A stretch of DNA of 22,069 nt from a virus, in IMG/VR virus record IMGVR_UViG_3300031999_000219, positions 1 to 22,069 of that record; one strand, 5' to 3'. Made by a program: the position numbers and the translations under genes. The notes beneath the pieces were generated by a model, which had not been told where the DNA came from, made no database searches, and saw only the letters and a list, made by a program, of their open reading frames with translations. Positions 13,553-20,549 of the stretch are shown piece after piece. Within the stretch, counting starts at the first letter, position 1; the number at the start of each line of letters is the position of its first letter.

Positions 13553-13909
13553 ATGGGTGATAAGAAAGATTGGAAAGCAGATATTAGGAGAGAAATCAAG
13601 AAACTTGAAGAATGGAAGTTGACTGATAGACTTTCTATGACAGCTGCTCTTGCCTTTGCAAATTCCTCTCTTGCCTCTACAGTTGCAGGTTGGAATATAT
13701 GGTTGGCCAATCCCATAATAATGGAAAGATTTGATAATGAACATATGAAAGCCTTAGTTGATAAATTCAACTCCCTTGCGGTATCATTCCTTCGTCTAGA
13801 CTTAGAATATACCGAATTGATGGAAGAAGTTCAAAAGAAAGAAGATGAGGAAAATAGGAAGGATTCGCATAAGGAGAATCAGAAAAAGATAAAATCCTAT
13901 ACAGCGTGA
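13553..13909 (+). CDS. Small helical protein resembling DUF2153, 118 aa
   Basis: This is an all-helical protein. The pattern DRLSMTAALAFANSSLAS, W..WLANPIIM.RF, MKALVDKF, LRLDLEYTELM resembles the archaeal DUF2153 family as I remember it (DRL..., W..WL.dP.ii, LLELD..hT). The C-terminal 30 aa are highly charged. The ATG at 13553 lies just after the previous gene's stop; an in-frame TTG at 13544 is less likely. It sits between fibre-tip and DNA ligase genes and is probably co-transcribed. No function is known to me. The resemblance supports an archaeal host but needs a profile search. Confidence 0.55.
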   Translation: MGDKKDWKADIRREIKKLEEWKLTDRLSMTAALAFANSSLASTVAGWNIWLANPIIMERFDNEHMKALVDKFNSLAVSFLRLDLEYTELMEEVQKKEDEENRKDSHKENQKKIKSYTA

Positions 13910-13913
13910 AAAG

Positions 13914-16040
13914 ATGTCTAAAGAAGAAGATTTGATTGCTACTGAAGATGTTGAAGATGTTATCCCAAAGGTAATAGGGAAGGTTGAACCAACTGCGCGT
14001 AATAAGTGGAAACTTAAGTATAAAGCGAATCTGATAACAGGTAAGATGGACCCTAAGACGATCGATAGAAAACAGTTAGAATTGGTAGATGATGTTTATG
14101 CTAAGTCTCTTTCGGATCTACAGTTGAAAGAACTTCATGATAGACTTCATTTCCTAGAGAAAGAGATTGGTACAGTAACAGAAGGTCTTCAGAACGCACA
14201 CACCTTTGTTTGGGCAGAAATGAAAAGAAGAGACTTGCCTCATAATATTGAAACACCACTTGATCATAAGACTTCCTTAGAAGTAGTTGAATATCCTAAA
14301 CCGGAAGAAGGAATACCTCAGGAACTTAAGGAATATTCGTTAGAAGAAGTATTGAAACTCTTTCCTGAACAAATAGTAGTTGGTGATCCTATTCATGTTT
14401 ATCTCTGTGGCGGAACAGTGAACAGAGAGAAGATCCTTCAAGGGCATGATCTAGATATCCTTTTCAAACAGCCTTATCTTCATAAGCCTACGATCAAAGC
14501 ATTCCTTAATGAGTTAGCAAATTCTAATCCAGAGATCGCTAAGGATGTACATTTCGTATGGGATCAAGAAGGACCACAAATAGGATACTCTTCTGCATTA
14601 TACAGACTTGCATACATTCGTGTTAAACCTGAAGAGATGATTAGGAAATCTCCTTGTAATCTTTCAGGTGGCCCTATCCTCTTCAAACCTTACATTGGAC
14701 TTAAACCTAAGAGTGGGTTTGAAAAGAATGAATTCTGGGATCTCAATGATATGTGGCAGAAGTGGGCTAAGGATCGAATAGATGTAGGGATTGCTATCGA
14801 AGAGAAATATGATGGAATGAGAATGCAGATTCATGTTGATGGCGATAAGGTCAAAATATATACAGAAGATAGACAAAGGGATAGAGCTGTTGCATTTAAG
14901 AAATCTATAGAGGAACTTCTGAAAGGTAAGAAAGCTACCTCCTTTATTCTAGATGCAGAAATGGTAGAATATGCTTGTGGTCAAATAAAGACTAATCATC
15001 CAGAACTTGTATGTAAACAAAGCCCTAGAGAAAACCAAATAAAATGGATAGCGTCTTCTCCAGAGAAATTGGATGATGAAGATATAGTCTTTAACATTCA
15101 TGATTGTGTCTTCATAAATGGAAAGTCCATTAACGATCAAGGATATCTCGAGAGATGGAAACAGATTTCTGAATGTTTTCCTGATTCTCTTAGACATTGG
15201 GCTAGAGTTCCTTGTAAGGTGGCAGAGACCCAGAAACAATTCTTTACATTCTCTAGTGAACTTAGAAGAAAAACAAATGCTGAAGGGATCGTATGTAAAA
15301 CCATAGATTCTAGATATCCAATGAAATATTCTGGTGAGAATAGAGCAGTAGATTGGGCTAAGTTAAAGAATCTTAAAGAAATAGATGTGATGGTCTGGAA
15401 GATAGTTCAGAAGAAGACTTCTGACGGTAAACTCCTGGATCAATATCTCTATGATTGTGTCTTCTCTATTCCATGTTCAGATGTACAGAAGTTCCAAGCA
15501 ACCCATGTAGTAAGAATAGGTGGAAAGTGTTATTCTCATATTGGAAGAACTTATTCTACTAGCGTCAAAGTACATGCTGGTGATATCATAACAGTTAGAC
15601 CAATAAGGATAGCAGAGTATAAAGACAAAAATGGTAAAGTTCTTTATACTTGGATGTTTCCGTACTTTGATTCTAAACACATAGGAAAAATTGAACCAGA
15701 TTCGATTGATGTTGTTAAGAAACTTCTAGATATAGGGACATCTCCTCTTTCTACTATTGAAGAAGATCTTAAGTCAATAGAGAGATTGTTAACTTGTCCC
15801 TTCTTTGATGATGAAAATATATGCCCTCTGAAGGAAAGATTTGCTAAACCTATGGATGAACTTAGTATCACTAAAACAGAGTACTTGAAATATCCTATAG
15901 TTTGCAAGTTGGCTAACTCTTTCAAATGTAGATATGTAAAACCGTACTACTATTCTATTAAGACTATAAAATTGAATAGTAATGCAGAAGGAATAGTAAC
16001 CGATGAAGATGATTGTACAAAAGAAGGTGTTGAAGATTAA
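13914..16040 (+). CDS. ATP-dependent DNA ligase with nucleotidyltransferase-like N-terminal domain and Cys4 tail, 708 aa
   Basis: The product seals nicks or breaks using ATP. Ligase motifs: I EEKYDGMR with nucleophile K298; Ia/III region EDRQRD (318-323) and ILDAEMV (345-351); IV EGIVCK (457-462); V DWAKLK (480-485). An OB-fold stretch (about 488-590) follows. Before the ligase, residues 160-240 look like a pol-beta-type nucleotidyltransferase: VYLCGGTVNREKILQGHDLDILF (162-184 region), that is GG-x11-D179-x-D181, with a possible third carboxylate at D217. After the OB fold comes C628-x8-C637-x26-C664-x7-C672 (CPF...ICPL...VC...KC), which could hold zinc or an iron-sulphur cluster. The usual archaeal replicative ligase N-terminal DNA-binding domain is not recognisable. 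The gene runs directly into the HNH gene (TAATG overlap). Confidence 0.87.
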   Translation: MSKEEDLIATEDVEDVIPKVIGKVEPTARNKWKLKYKANLITGKMDPKTIDRKQLELVDDVYAKSLSDLQLKELHDRLHFLEKEIGTVTEGLQNAHTFVWAEMKRRDLPHNIETPLDHKTSLEVVEYPKPEEGIPQELKEYSLEEVLKLFPEQIVVGDPIHVYLCGGTVNREKILQGHDLDILFKQPYLHKPTIKAFLNELANSNPEIAKDVHFVWDQEGPQIGYSSALYRLAYIRVKPEEMIRKSPCNLSGGPILFKPYIGLKPKSGFEKNEFWDLNDMWQKWAKDRIDVGIAIEEKYDGMRMQIHVDGDKVKIYTEDRQRDRAVAFKKSIEELLKGKKATSFILDAEMVEYACGQIKTNHPELVCKQSPRENQIKWIASSPEKLDDEDIVFNIHDCVFINGKSINDQGYLERWKQISECFPDSLRHWARVPCKVAETQKQFFTFSSELRRKTNAEGIVCKTIDSRYPMKYSGENRAVDWAKLKNLKEIDVMVWKIVQKKTSDGKLLDQYLYDCVFSIPCSDVQKFQATHVVRIGGKCYSHIGRTYSTSVKVHAGDIITVRPIRIAEYKDKNGKVLYTWMFPYFDSKHIGKIEPDSIDVVKKLLDIGTSPLSTIEEDLKSIERLLTCPFFDDENICPLKERFAKPMDELSITKTEYLKYPIVCKLANSFKCRYVKPYYYSIKTIKLNSNAEGIVTDEDDCTKEGVED

Positions 16041-16504
16041 TGCATCCATTCCATGACCTTAGGACCAAGAATCCAAATGCATATGAAAAAGAACTTCAAA
16101 AAACAAATCCTGGCTATGCAGAGAGGAGAAGGCAATATCAGAAAGATTATTTGAAAGAGAAAAGTTCTTCACACGAATTCAGATGGAAGGCCAATGAAAG
16201 AGCCAAAGCATATTTTAGAAGGAAGAGAGAATTGATAATCTGGCTTCTTGGAAGTAAGTGTAGATCTTGTAGTTTCATAGATAAGCGGGCTCTGCAGATT
16301 GACCATGTCTATGGAGGAGGAAATCAGGTAGGAAGGCAACAGGGTGCTTCTTACTACAAAGAGATCTTGGAAAGTATAGAGAGAGGAGAGAATAAGTACC
16401 AACTTCTGTGTGCTAACTGTAACTGGATCAAACGAGTCGAACAGAAAGAATGTTACAAACGGATCAGAACGACCAAAAGAGGGAAAGAGGTAGAAAAACA
16501 ATGA
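16040..16504 (+). CDS. HNH endonuclease, 154 aa
   Basis: This is a free-standing HNH nuclease. CRSC (about 75-78), then LQIDHVYGGG (about 86-95) containing the catalytic DH pair, then LLCANCNWIK (about 123-132) form the zinc-bracketed beta-beta-alpha-metal fold. The first 60 aa are basic and helical (RRRQYQKDYLKE), suiting DNA binding. The ATG overlaps the ligase TAA, and the TGA overlaps the ATG of the next gene, so it is fully embedded in the operon. It may be a homing nuclease, a packaging-associated HNH, or part of the adjacent DNA-end set. All key residues are present. Confidence 0.85.
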   Translation: MHPFHDLRTKNPNAYEKELQKTNPGYAERRRQYQKDYLKEKSSSHEFRWKANERAKAYFRRKRELIIWLLGSKCRSCSFIDKRALQIDHVYGGGNQVGRQQGASYYKEILESIERGENKYQLLCANCNWIKRVEQKECYKRIRTTKRGKEVEKQ

Positions 16505-16881
16505 TGAAAGGAATTCCTAAAGTAATACTTAGACGACTGTTTAAGAAAGAGATTACTCTAACAAGATACACTTACACTGAAAATACTGATGCTTGGGGCC
16601 AGAAAGTAAGCACTTCAGTTGCCTACACTATAATGGGCGAAATACAAGAAGTAACTTCAGAAGATTCTCAACTCTGGAAGGTAGGAGAGGTTCAGATGGG
16701 TGATGCTTGGGGATACTTCTATCCTTCTTATGATGTTGGTAAAGAGATAACTCTTGACGTTCAGAAAGACGATGAAGTAACTTGGAATAGTAAGATATGG
16801 ATTGTTACTGAAATACAGAGTATGTACTACGGAAGGAAAGAAAGCTATAAGAAAGTATACCTTAAGAGGAAGATGCCATGA
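16501..16881 (+). CDS. Head-tail closure (stopper-like) protein, 126 aa
   Basis: Sequence order matches small beta-barrel head-closure proteins (SPP1 gp16-like): ITLTRYTYTENTDAWGQKV, then YTIMGEIQEVTSEDSQLWKVG, then QMGDAWGYFYP, then KDDEVTWNSKIWIVTEI, then SYKKVYLKR. The closing 'D.V...G..W.V..I.......K.V.L.R' is characteristic. It would plug the portal or connector end after packaging. The ATG at 16501 overlaps the HNH stop and follows AGAGG by 10 nt; the longer frame from 16450 would overlap the HNH gene more and lacks a ribosome site. The stop overlaps the next ATG. Confidence 0.72.
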   Translation: MMKGIPKVILRRLFKKEITLTRYTYTENTDAWGQKVSTSVAYTIMGEIQEVTSEDSQLWKVGEVQMGDAWGYFYPSYDVGKEITLDVQKDDEVTWNSKIWIVTEIQSMYYGRKESYKKVYLKRKMP

Positions 16882-18506
16882 AAATAAACGAAGGAATGAT
16901 AGACTGGCTTACTGTGCTTAAGTATCTTAAAGGACAGACAGGTGGAGGATTCTCTCTTGGTCCTTACATGGAATACCCTTCCATTAAGAATTGTAGATTC
17001 GTAATGCAATTTCACTGGAGGGGTAAGTCTATACATATTGATTGGAGGATGGCAGTAAACGATCATCTAGTAGGATGGACTATCTTAAACCCATATGGGA
17101 AAGGAACTCCTGAAATAACTACCTTGGATCAAGCAAAGAGCTTCTTTGGTAGTCATAAGAATGAAGTAATGTTTAGAGCGAATAATCCGAATGTAGGTAG
17201 AAGAGCAGAAACGAAAGCTAAACAGCCTAAAGAATGGATTAAGGCTCAAGGAGTGGTTAAGCCTGGAGGAGTGGGTGCTACAAGATTCGAAGTAGGAGTA
17301 CTACATATCTTTAACGAAGGACAAGTAATCTTAGGGGCTCAGAAGCCTTACTTCCATGAGTACTTTATACATTCTGAGAAAGAAGGAATCTTTCCTATCA
17401 ATAAATGGACTAGGATAATCGTACGGGCAGTGAATGTAGACCAGATCGATCCGGTTAGTAAACAAAAGATTAAGGGTACAGAACTTATGTGGAGAGCAAT
17501 GATTCCGTCGACACAAGAGCCCTACACAATTTCAGATCGTGCCATGATTAAGGAATGGAAAGCTCCTAAAGGTTATACTCCTTTCCCAGAAGAATGGGCC
17601 AAAGAAACATTCCCAGAACAATATAAGAAATGGGAAGAATGGATGAAGGGTGCACCGAAGGTAGAAGAGAAGAATTCTAAATCGACATCTCAATACGTTG
17701 TTCAATATCTTGAATATATGGGCCAAATAGTTATTCGAGGTATTCCAAATACTAGATGGTTCCTTAGGATGAGGGAGGGGGGTAAAATTAAATCTTTCTA
17801 TTCGGATTATGATCCAACTTACTACAATGATATTGCCATGGTAGATGAGGGAAATGTGGACACTAAGTGGTTCACATATGAAGGTGATATTAAACCACAA
17901 ACGGAATACAATCCAACAAAGGAACTTACAGCAAAGATTTCTATCGTAGATTCTGGTTCGGTTGAGATTGTAGAAGAGAAAGATAAGGATGGGAAGACAA
18001 TACTTAATCTGAAGTTTGATGGAAAGAAACTTCATGGTAATCATAGTCTTTCTCAAGAAGAGAAAGGAACTAGCATGTATACTTTCACAAAAGGAATAGT
18101 CACTCTCTCTCAGGGTACTTACTCTCTTCAGAAACATGATATAGAGACTGATGGGATGGTTAAGACTCATATTGATTTACGTCTAAGTCCAGGATTTGAG
18201 TTTAATCTATATGGCAATCCCATACCTCTGAAAGAAGGAGAAGGAATCAAGGCAGTTCTGAAGAATTGTCCAAATGTGGCTGAGTGGATGAAAATTGATA
18301 AAGAGCGTACAAAGATGATGGTAGGAAACCTAGTGACTTATGTGAGTCCTATTGAGCAGGGTAATGTTGATGTCATAGAATATAAACCTCCATTCTTTGT
18401 ATCGATGAGATTTCATGGTAAAGAACTGAATGGCTATTACGTTTATGTACTGAAGGAAGGGAAAGGGATATTGGAGAAGGGTATTCTTCCATCTCCTAAA
18501 ACTTAA
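16878..18506 (+). CDS. LigD phosphoesterase-like protein with triplicated domain, 542 aa
   Basis: The protein resembles the 3'-phosphoesterase (PE) domain of LigD, which trims 3'-phosphate or ribonucleotide ends before ligation. Copy 1 (about 41-185): FVMQFHWRGKSIHIDWRM, with H46, H53, D55 and R57 matching the PE metal site (H...HxDxR), then HLVGWTI. Copy 3 (about 415-540): LQKH, then THIDLRL (H431, D433, R435), then MRFHGKELNGYYV. Copy 2 (about 273-405) keeps the fold-like ending LKFDGKKLHGNHSL but lacks the H-x-D-x-R motif. The KxLxG endings of copies 2 and 3 and shared VD.G.V.I segments indicate duplication. The spacing between first and second His (7) is one longer than in LigD as I recall it. 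It starts at an ATGA overlap with GAGG upstream. Function with the upstream ligase is inferred. Confidence 0.6.
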   Translation: MKINEGMIDWLTVLKYLKGQTGGGFSLGPYMEYPSIKNCRFVMQFHWRGKSIHIDWRMAVNDHLVGWTILNPYGKGTPEITTLDQAKSFFGSHKNEVMFRANNPNVGRRAETKAKQPKEWIKAQGVVKPGGVGATRFEVGVLHIFNEGQVILGAQKPYFHEYFIHSEKEGIFPINKWTRIIVRAVNVDQIDPVSKQKIKGTELMWRAMIPSTQEPYTISDRAMIKEWKAPKGYTPFPEEWAKETFPEQYKKWEEWMKGAPKVEEKNSKSTSQYVVQYLEYMGQIVIRGIPNTRWFLRMREGGKIKSFYSDYDPTYYNDIAMVDEGNVDTKWFTYEGDIKPQTEYNPTKELTAKISIVDSGSVEIVEEKDKDGKTILNLKFDGKKLHGNHSLSQEEKGTSMYTFTKGIVTLSQGTYSLQKHDIETDGMVKTHIDLRLSPGFEFNLYGNPIPLKEGEGIKAVLKNCPNVAEWMKIDKERTKMMVGNLVTYVSPIEQGNVDVIEYKPPFFVSMRFHGKELNGYYVYVLKEGKGILEKGILPSPKT

Positions 18507-18540
18507 ATAAACTATAAAGTAAGTAAAGGTAGTGAGAGAA

Positions 18541-20178
18541 ATGGAAATAGACATGTCAGGTATCTTTGAAGAATTACTAGCCCAGAAAAAGACAGAGTAT
18601 CTAAGTACTCCTAAAGATCAACTCATACGTGAAGAACTTAGCATTACTACTCCTCTCTTCCTGGAAGAAGATTCGAATGGTATTATGATTACTGGAATAG
18701 CCCTTGCTGAAGGTATGTGGAAACAGACTCTTTATACTCCTGAAGAGATAGAGAAAGCTGCTTTAAATCTCAAAGGGAAGGATTTGAAGGTAGAACATGA
18801 ATTGGATAAAGACTTCACTTCCAAAAGTGTAGGTAAGGTTGTAGATACTTACTATGATAAAGCTCTAAGAGCTCTAGTCTTCAAGGCCAGAGTAACAGAT
18901 CCTCTTGCAATTCAGATGGTTAAAGATGGTACATTCCCTGCAGTATCGTGTGCTACATGGCTAGATAAGATACCCCTTAATGCAGAACAAAGTATAGGAT
19001 TTAACTATCTCTTCAAGGAACTTAGTCTCGTAAGACAACCCGCATGTGAGAAGTGTTTCATCTTTGCAATGGAACAACTTTCCAAGTCTCAATCCTTAAG
19101 TATTAAAAAGGATACAAGTAATAAACAAGAAGGAATAAAAATGAATGAAAACGAAGAGCAAGTCATAGAAGTGCTGGAAGAAGATAAGACTGTTGAACCA
19201 GAGAAGGCTTATGCTATCGTTGAATGCACAGAAGAACAACTGGCTGAACTTAAGAAGAATGGTAAGGTAGTCTCGGTACATTATGGCAAGTATCCATATC
19301 CATATACATATGATGAGAAAAAGAACGAATATCCAAAGAAGAATGCCAAGTGTGGTGGAGGCTGTAATGAATGCCCTCTCGATGTCTTACAACTTGCTGA
19401 GGAATACAAGAAATTCATGAAGGACTGTATGAATACTGGAAAGAGTATGAAAGACTGTGCTACTGAATGGGCTGCAAAGAATACAACTCCAGAGAAGAAA
19501 CCTTATGGTGAAGCACCTAAGGAAGGATATGGGGTTCCTGCTGAACAGAATTCTGAGACCTTCATTGAAGGATCACCAGAACAGAAGATAGCAGAACAAA
19601 CCTTTAATCCGCCTCCAGATGTTGATGTAATAGCAGCCAAGATGAAAGTACCTGAAAGTATCCAAACTCAGAACCTTTCTTCGACTATAGAGACTAATAA
19701 AGGAGTAGTACCTCCTGTTGTACCTAAGGTGGAAACACCTAAAGAGGTACCTCAAATGAGTGAAGTAAAGAAAGAAGAAGTGAAGAAAGTCGAAGAGAAG
19801 CCTATAGAGAAACCAGCAGAGGTTCCTAAGGTGGAAGAGCCTAAAGTAGAACCTCCTAAGGAAGTTCCTAAAGTAGAGGCTCCAGTTGTAGAACAACCCA
19901 AGGTTGAAGAACCTAAGCCAGTAGTTGCACCGGTCCAAGAACAGAAAGTAATCATAGAAATCAAAGTCCCAGAACCTAAAGTAGAAGTACCAAAGATTGA
20001 ACCTCCTAAGGTTGAAGCTCCTCCGGTAGTGGAAGAGAAGCCAAAGGAAGAACCTAAGGTTGAACCTCCAAAGGTAGAAGAACCTCCAAAGAGAGATATT
20101 GCTGCAGAGGAACAAACAGTAAAGAAGAATCTTGCCCAGGCAATCCTTGACTTGATTAAGAAAAAGAAGTTCCCATAA
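18541..20178 (+). CDS. Prohead maturation protease fused to Pro/Glu/Lys-rich scaffold, 545 aa
   Basis: Residues 1-180 form a serine protease-like capsid maturation domain: GIALAEGMW, KVEHELDKDF (His86), SVGKVVD, FPAVSCATW (Ser136), ELSLVRQPAC. The His/Ser pair and order match phage prohead proteases (S78/DUF2213-like). From about residue 200 the protein is acidic and low-complexity: a Cys cluster KCGGGCNEC (C271, C275, C278), then PKVE/PPKVE repeats (about 389-516), ending with an amphipathic basic helix (VKKNLAQAILDLIKKKK), typical of a scaffold capsid-binding end. I chose ATG 18541; GTG 18532 is too close to AAAGGT. A weak TATA-like AT stretch precedes it after the PE gene. The scaffold half can be made separately from an internal start at 19141. 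Confidence 0.78.
   Translation: MEIDMSGIFEELLAQKKTEYLSTPKDQLIREELSITTPLFLEEDSNGIMITGIALAEGMWKQTLYTPEEIEKAALNLKGKDLKVEHELDKDFTSKSVGKVVDTYYDKALRALVFKARVTDPLAIQMVKDGTFPAVSCATWLDKIPLNAEQSIGFNYLFKELSLVRQPACEKCFIFAMEQLSKSQSLSIKKDTSNKQEGIKMNENEEQVIEVLEEDKTVEPEKAYAIVECTEEQLAELKKNGKVVSVHYGKYPYPYTYDEKKNEYPKKNAKCGGGCNECPLDVLQLAEEYKKFMKDCMNTGKSMKDCATEWAAKNTTPEKKPYGEAPKEGYGVPAEQNSETFIEGSPEQKIAEQTFNPPPDVDVIAAKMKVPESIQTQNLSSTIETNKGVVPPVVPKVETPKEVPQMSEVKKEEVKKVEEKPIEKPAEVPKVEEPKVEPPKEVPKVEAPVVEQPKVEEPKPVVAPVQEQKVIIEIKVPEPKVEVPKIEPPKVEAPPVVEEKPKEEPKVEPPKVEEPPKRDIAAEEQTVKKNLAQAILDLIKKKKFP
19141..20178 (+). CDS. Nested scaffold protein from internal start, 345 aa
   Basis: An in-frame ATG at 19141 lies inside the protease gene, with GAAGGA 6 nt upstream (19129-19134), the best ribosome site in that gene. 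It falls at the junction between the protease domain and the acidic scaffold region. This copies the lambda C/Nu3 arrangement, in which the scaffold is translated from within the protease gene. The product would be the protease's C-terminal 345 aa: Cys cluster, Pro/Glu/Lys repeats and a capsid-binding helix. Separate expression is an inference from the ribosome site. Confidence 0.55.
   Translation: MNENEEQVIEVLEEDKTVEPEKAYAIVECTEEQLAELKKNGKVVSVHYGKYPYPYTYDEKKNEYPKKNAKCGGGCNECPLDVLQLAEEYKKFMKDCMNTGKSMKDCATEWAAKNTTPEKKPYGEAPKEGYGVPAEQNSETFIEGSPEQKIAEQTFNPPPDVDVIAAKMKVPESIQTQNLSSTIETNKGVVPPVVPKVETPKEVPQMSEVKKEEVKKVEEKPIEKPAEVPKVEEPKVEPPKEVPKVEAPVVEQPKVEEPKPVVAPVQEQKVIIEIKVPEPKVEVPKIEPPKVEAPPVVEEKPKEEPKVEPPKVEEPPKRDIAAEEQTVKKNLAQAILDLIKKKKFP
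19705..20090 (+). repeat. Degenerate Pro-Lys-Val-Glu coding repeats
   Basis: The DNA encodes about 130 residues dominated by PKVE, PPKVE, VPKVE and EEKP, with frequent CCTAAGGT(T/G)GAA-type 9- to 12-mers. It gives an extended, charged scaffold segment. Copy number is likely to vary between relatives by slippage or recombination. Long open frames on the opposite strand here are by-products of this composition. Confidence 0.8.
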
Positions 20179-20190
20179 GGTAGATCTAAG

Positions 20191-20466
20191 ATGCCCGATG
20201 AGATTGAAGAACTTAAGAAACAAATGAAATCCCAACAGGAGAAGTTAGATCTTCTTCTGGACATAGAACTTAGACGTGCAAAGAGAGAAGAGGAATCTGA
20301 GAAGAAAGAAGTAATAATAGAGACTTCTGAAGAGAAGAAGGAACAAGTAAAATTGCAGGCAGAAGAAGTAAAACAAGATCTTAAGTCTAGACCGATTGGA
20401 GAACTTATCATCTTCGCTTTAAAGAAGAATCTAATAAGAACAGGTAATATGGACAAAGAAGACTAA
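20191..20466 (+). CDS. Coiled-coil protein, 91 aa
   Basis: This is a highly charged protein. Residues 1-60 form one long predicted helix (DEIEELKKQMKSQQEKLDLLL, then a Lys/Glu-rich run). The last 25 residues are less charged (RPIGELIIFALKKNLIRTGN), resembling the amphipathic capsid-binding tail of the scaffold just upstream. It starts 13 nt after the protease/scaffold stop, with AAGGTAG at moderate distance. Position between scaffold and major capsid gene suggests an assembly factor, second scaffold or decoration protein. No family recognised. Confidence 0.6.
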   Translation: MPDEIEELKKQMKSQQEKLDLLLDIELRRAKREEESEKKEVIIETSEEKKEQVKLQAEEVKQDLKSRPIGELIIFALKKNLIRTGNMDKED

Positions 20467-20494
20467 GTCTCCATATACCTGACTTGACACCCTC

Positions 20495-20540
20495 TTTTTA
20501 TATTAGAAATATCACCCTTTACGTAGAACCATAAAAGGAG
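20495..20540 (+). promoter_or_regulatory. Capsid gene promoter (TATA) and ribosome site
   Basis: TTTTTATATTAG (20495-20506) is an archaeal TATA-like box about 45 nt before the capsid ATG, predicting a start near 20525-20530. AAGGAG (20535-20540) is a near-perfect ribosome site with a 9-nt spacer. With the terminator at 21609-21651 this would give an abundant capsid-only transcript. Confidence 0.55.
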
Positions 20541-20549
20541 ATTAAGAAA

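Noticed and set aside
16450-16500. Longer start for the head-closure protein
   Set aside because: Polar N-terminal extension is read from the HNH gene in another frame; ATG 16501 has AGAGG.
17532-18170. 212-aa minus-strand open frame
   Set aside because: Lies wholly within the phosphoesterase-like gene, has no family features, and no ribosome site or promoter.
19573-20456. Two long minus-strand open frames (220 and 234 aa)
   Set aside because: They are antisense to the Pro/Lys/Val/Glu repeats; the Phe/Tyr/Arg- or Ser/Thr/Phe-rich products are low-complexity mirrors with no ribosome sites.
20484-20512. Bacterial-type promoter (TTGACA) before the capsid gene
   Set aside because: No acceptable -10 at 16-18 nt; the TATA box reading fits better with other evidence for an archaeal host.
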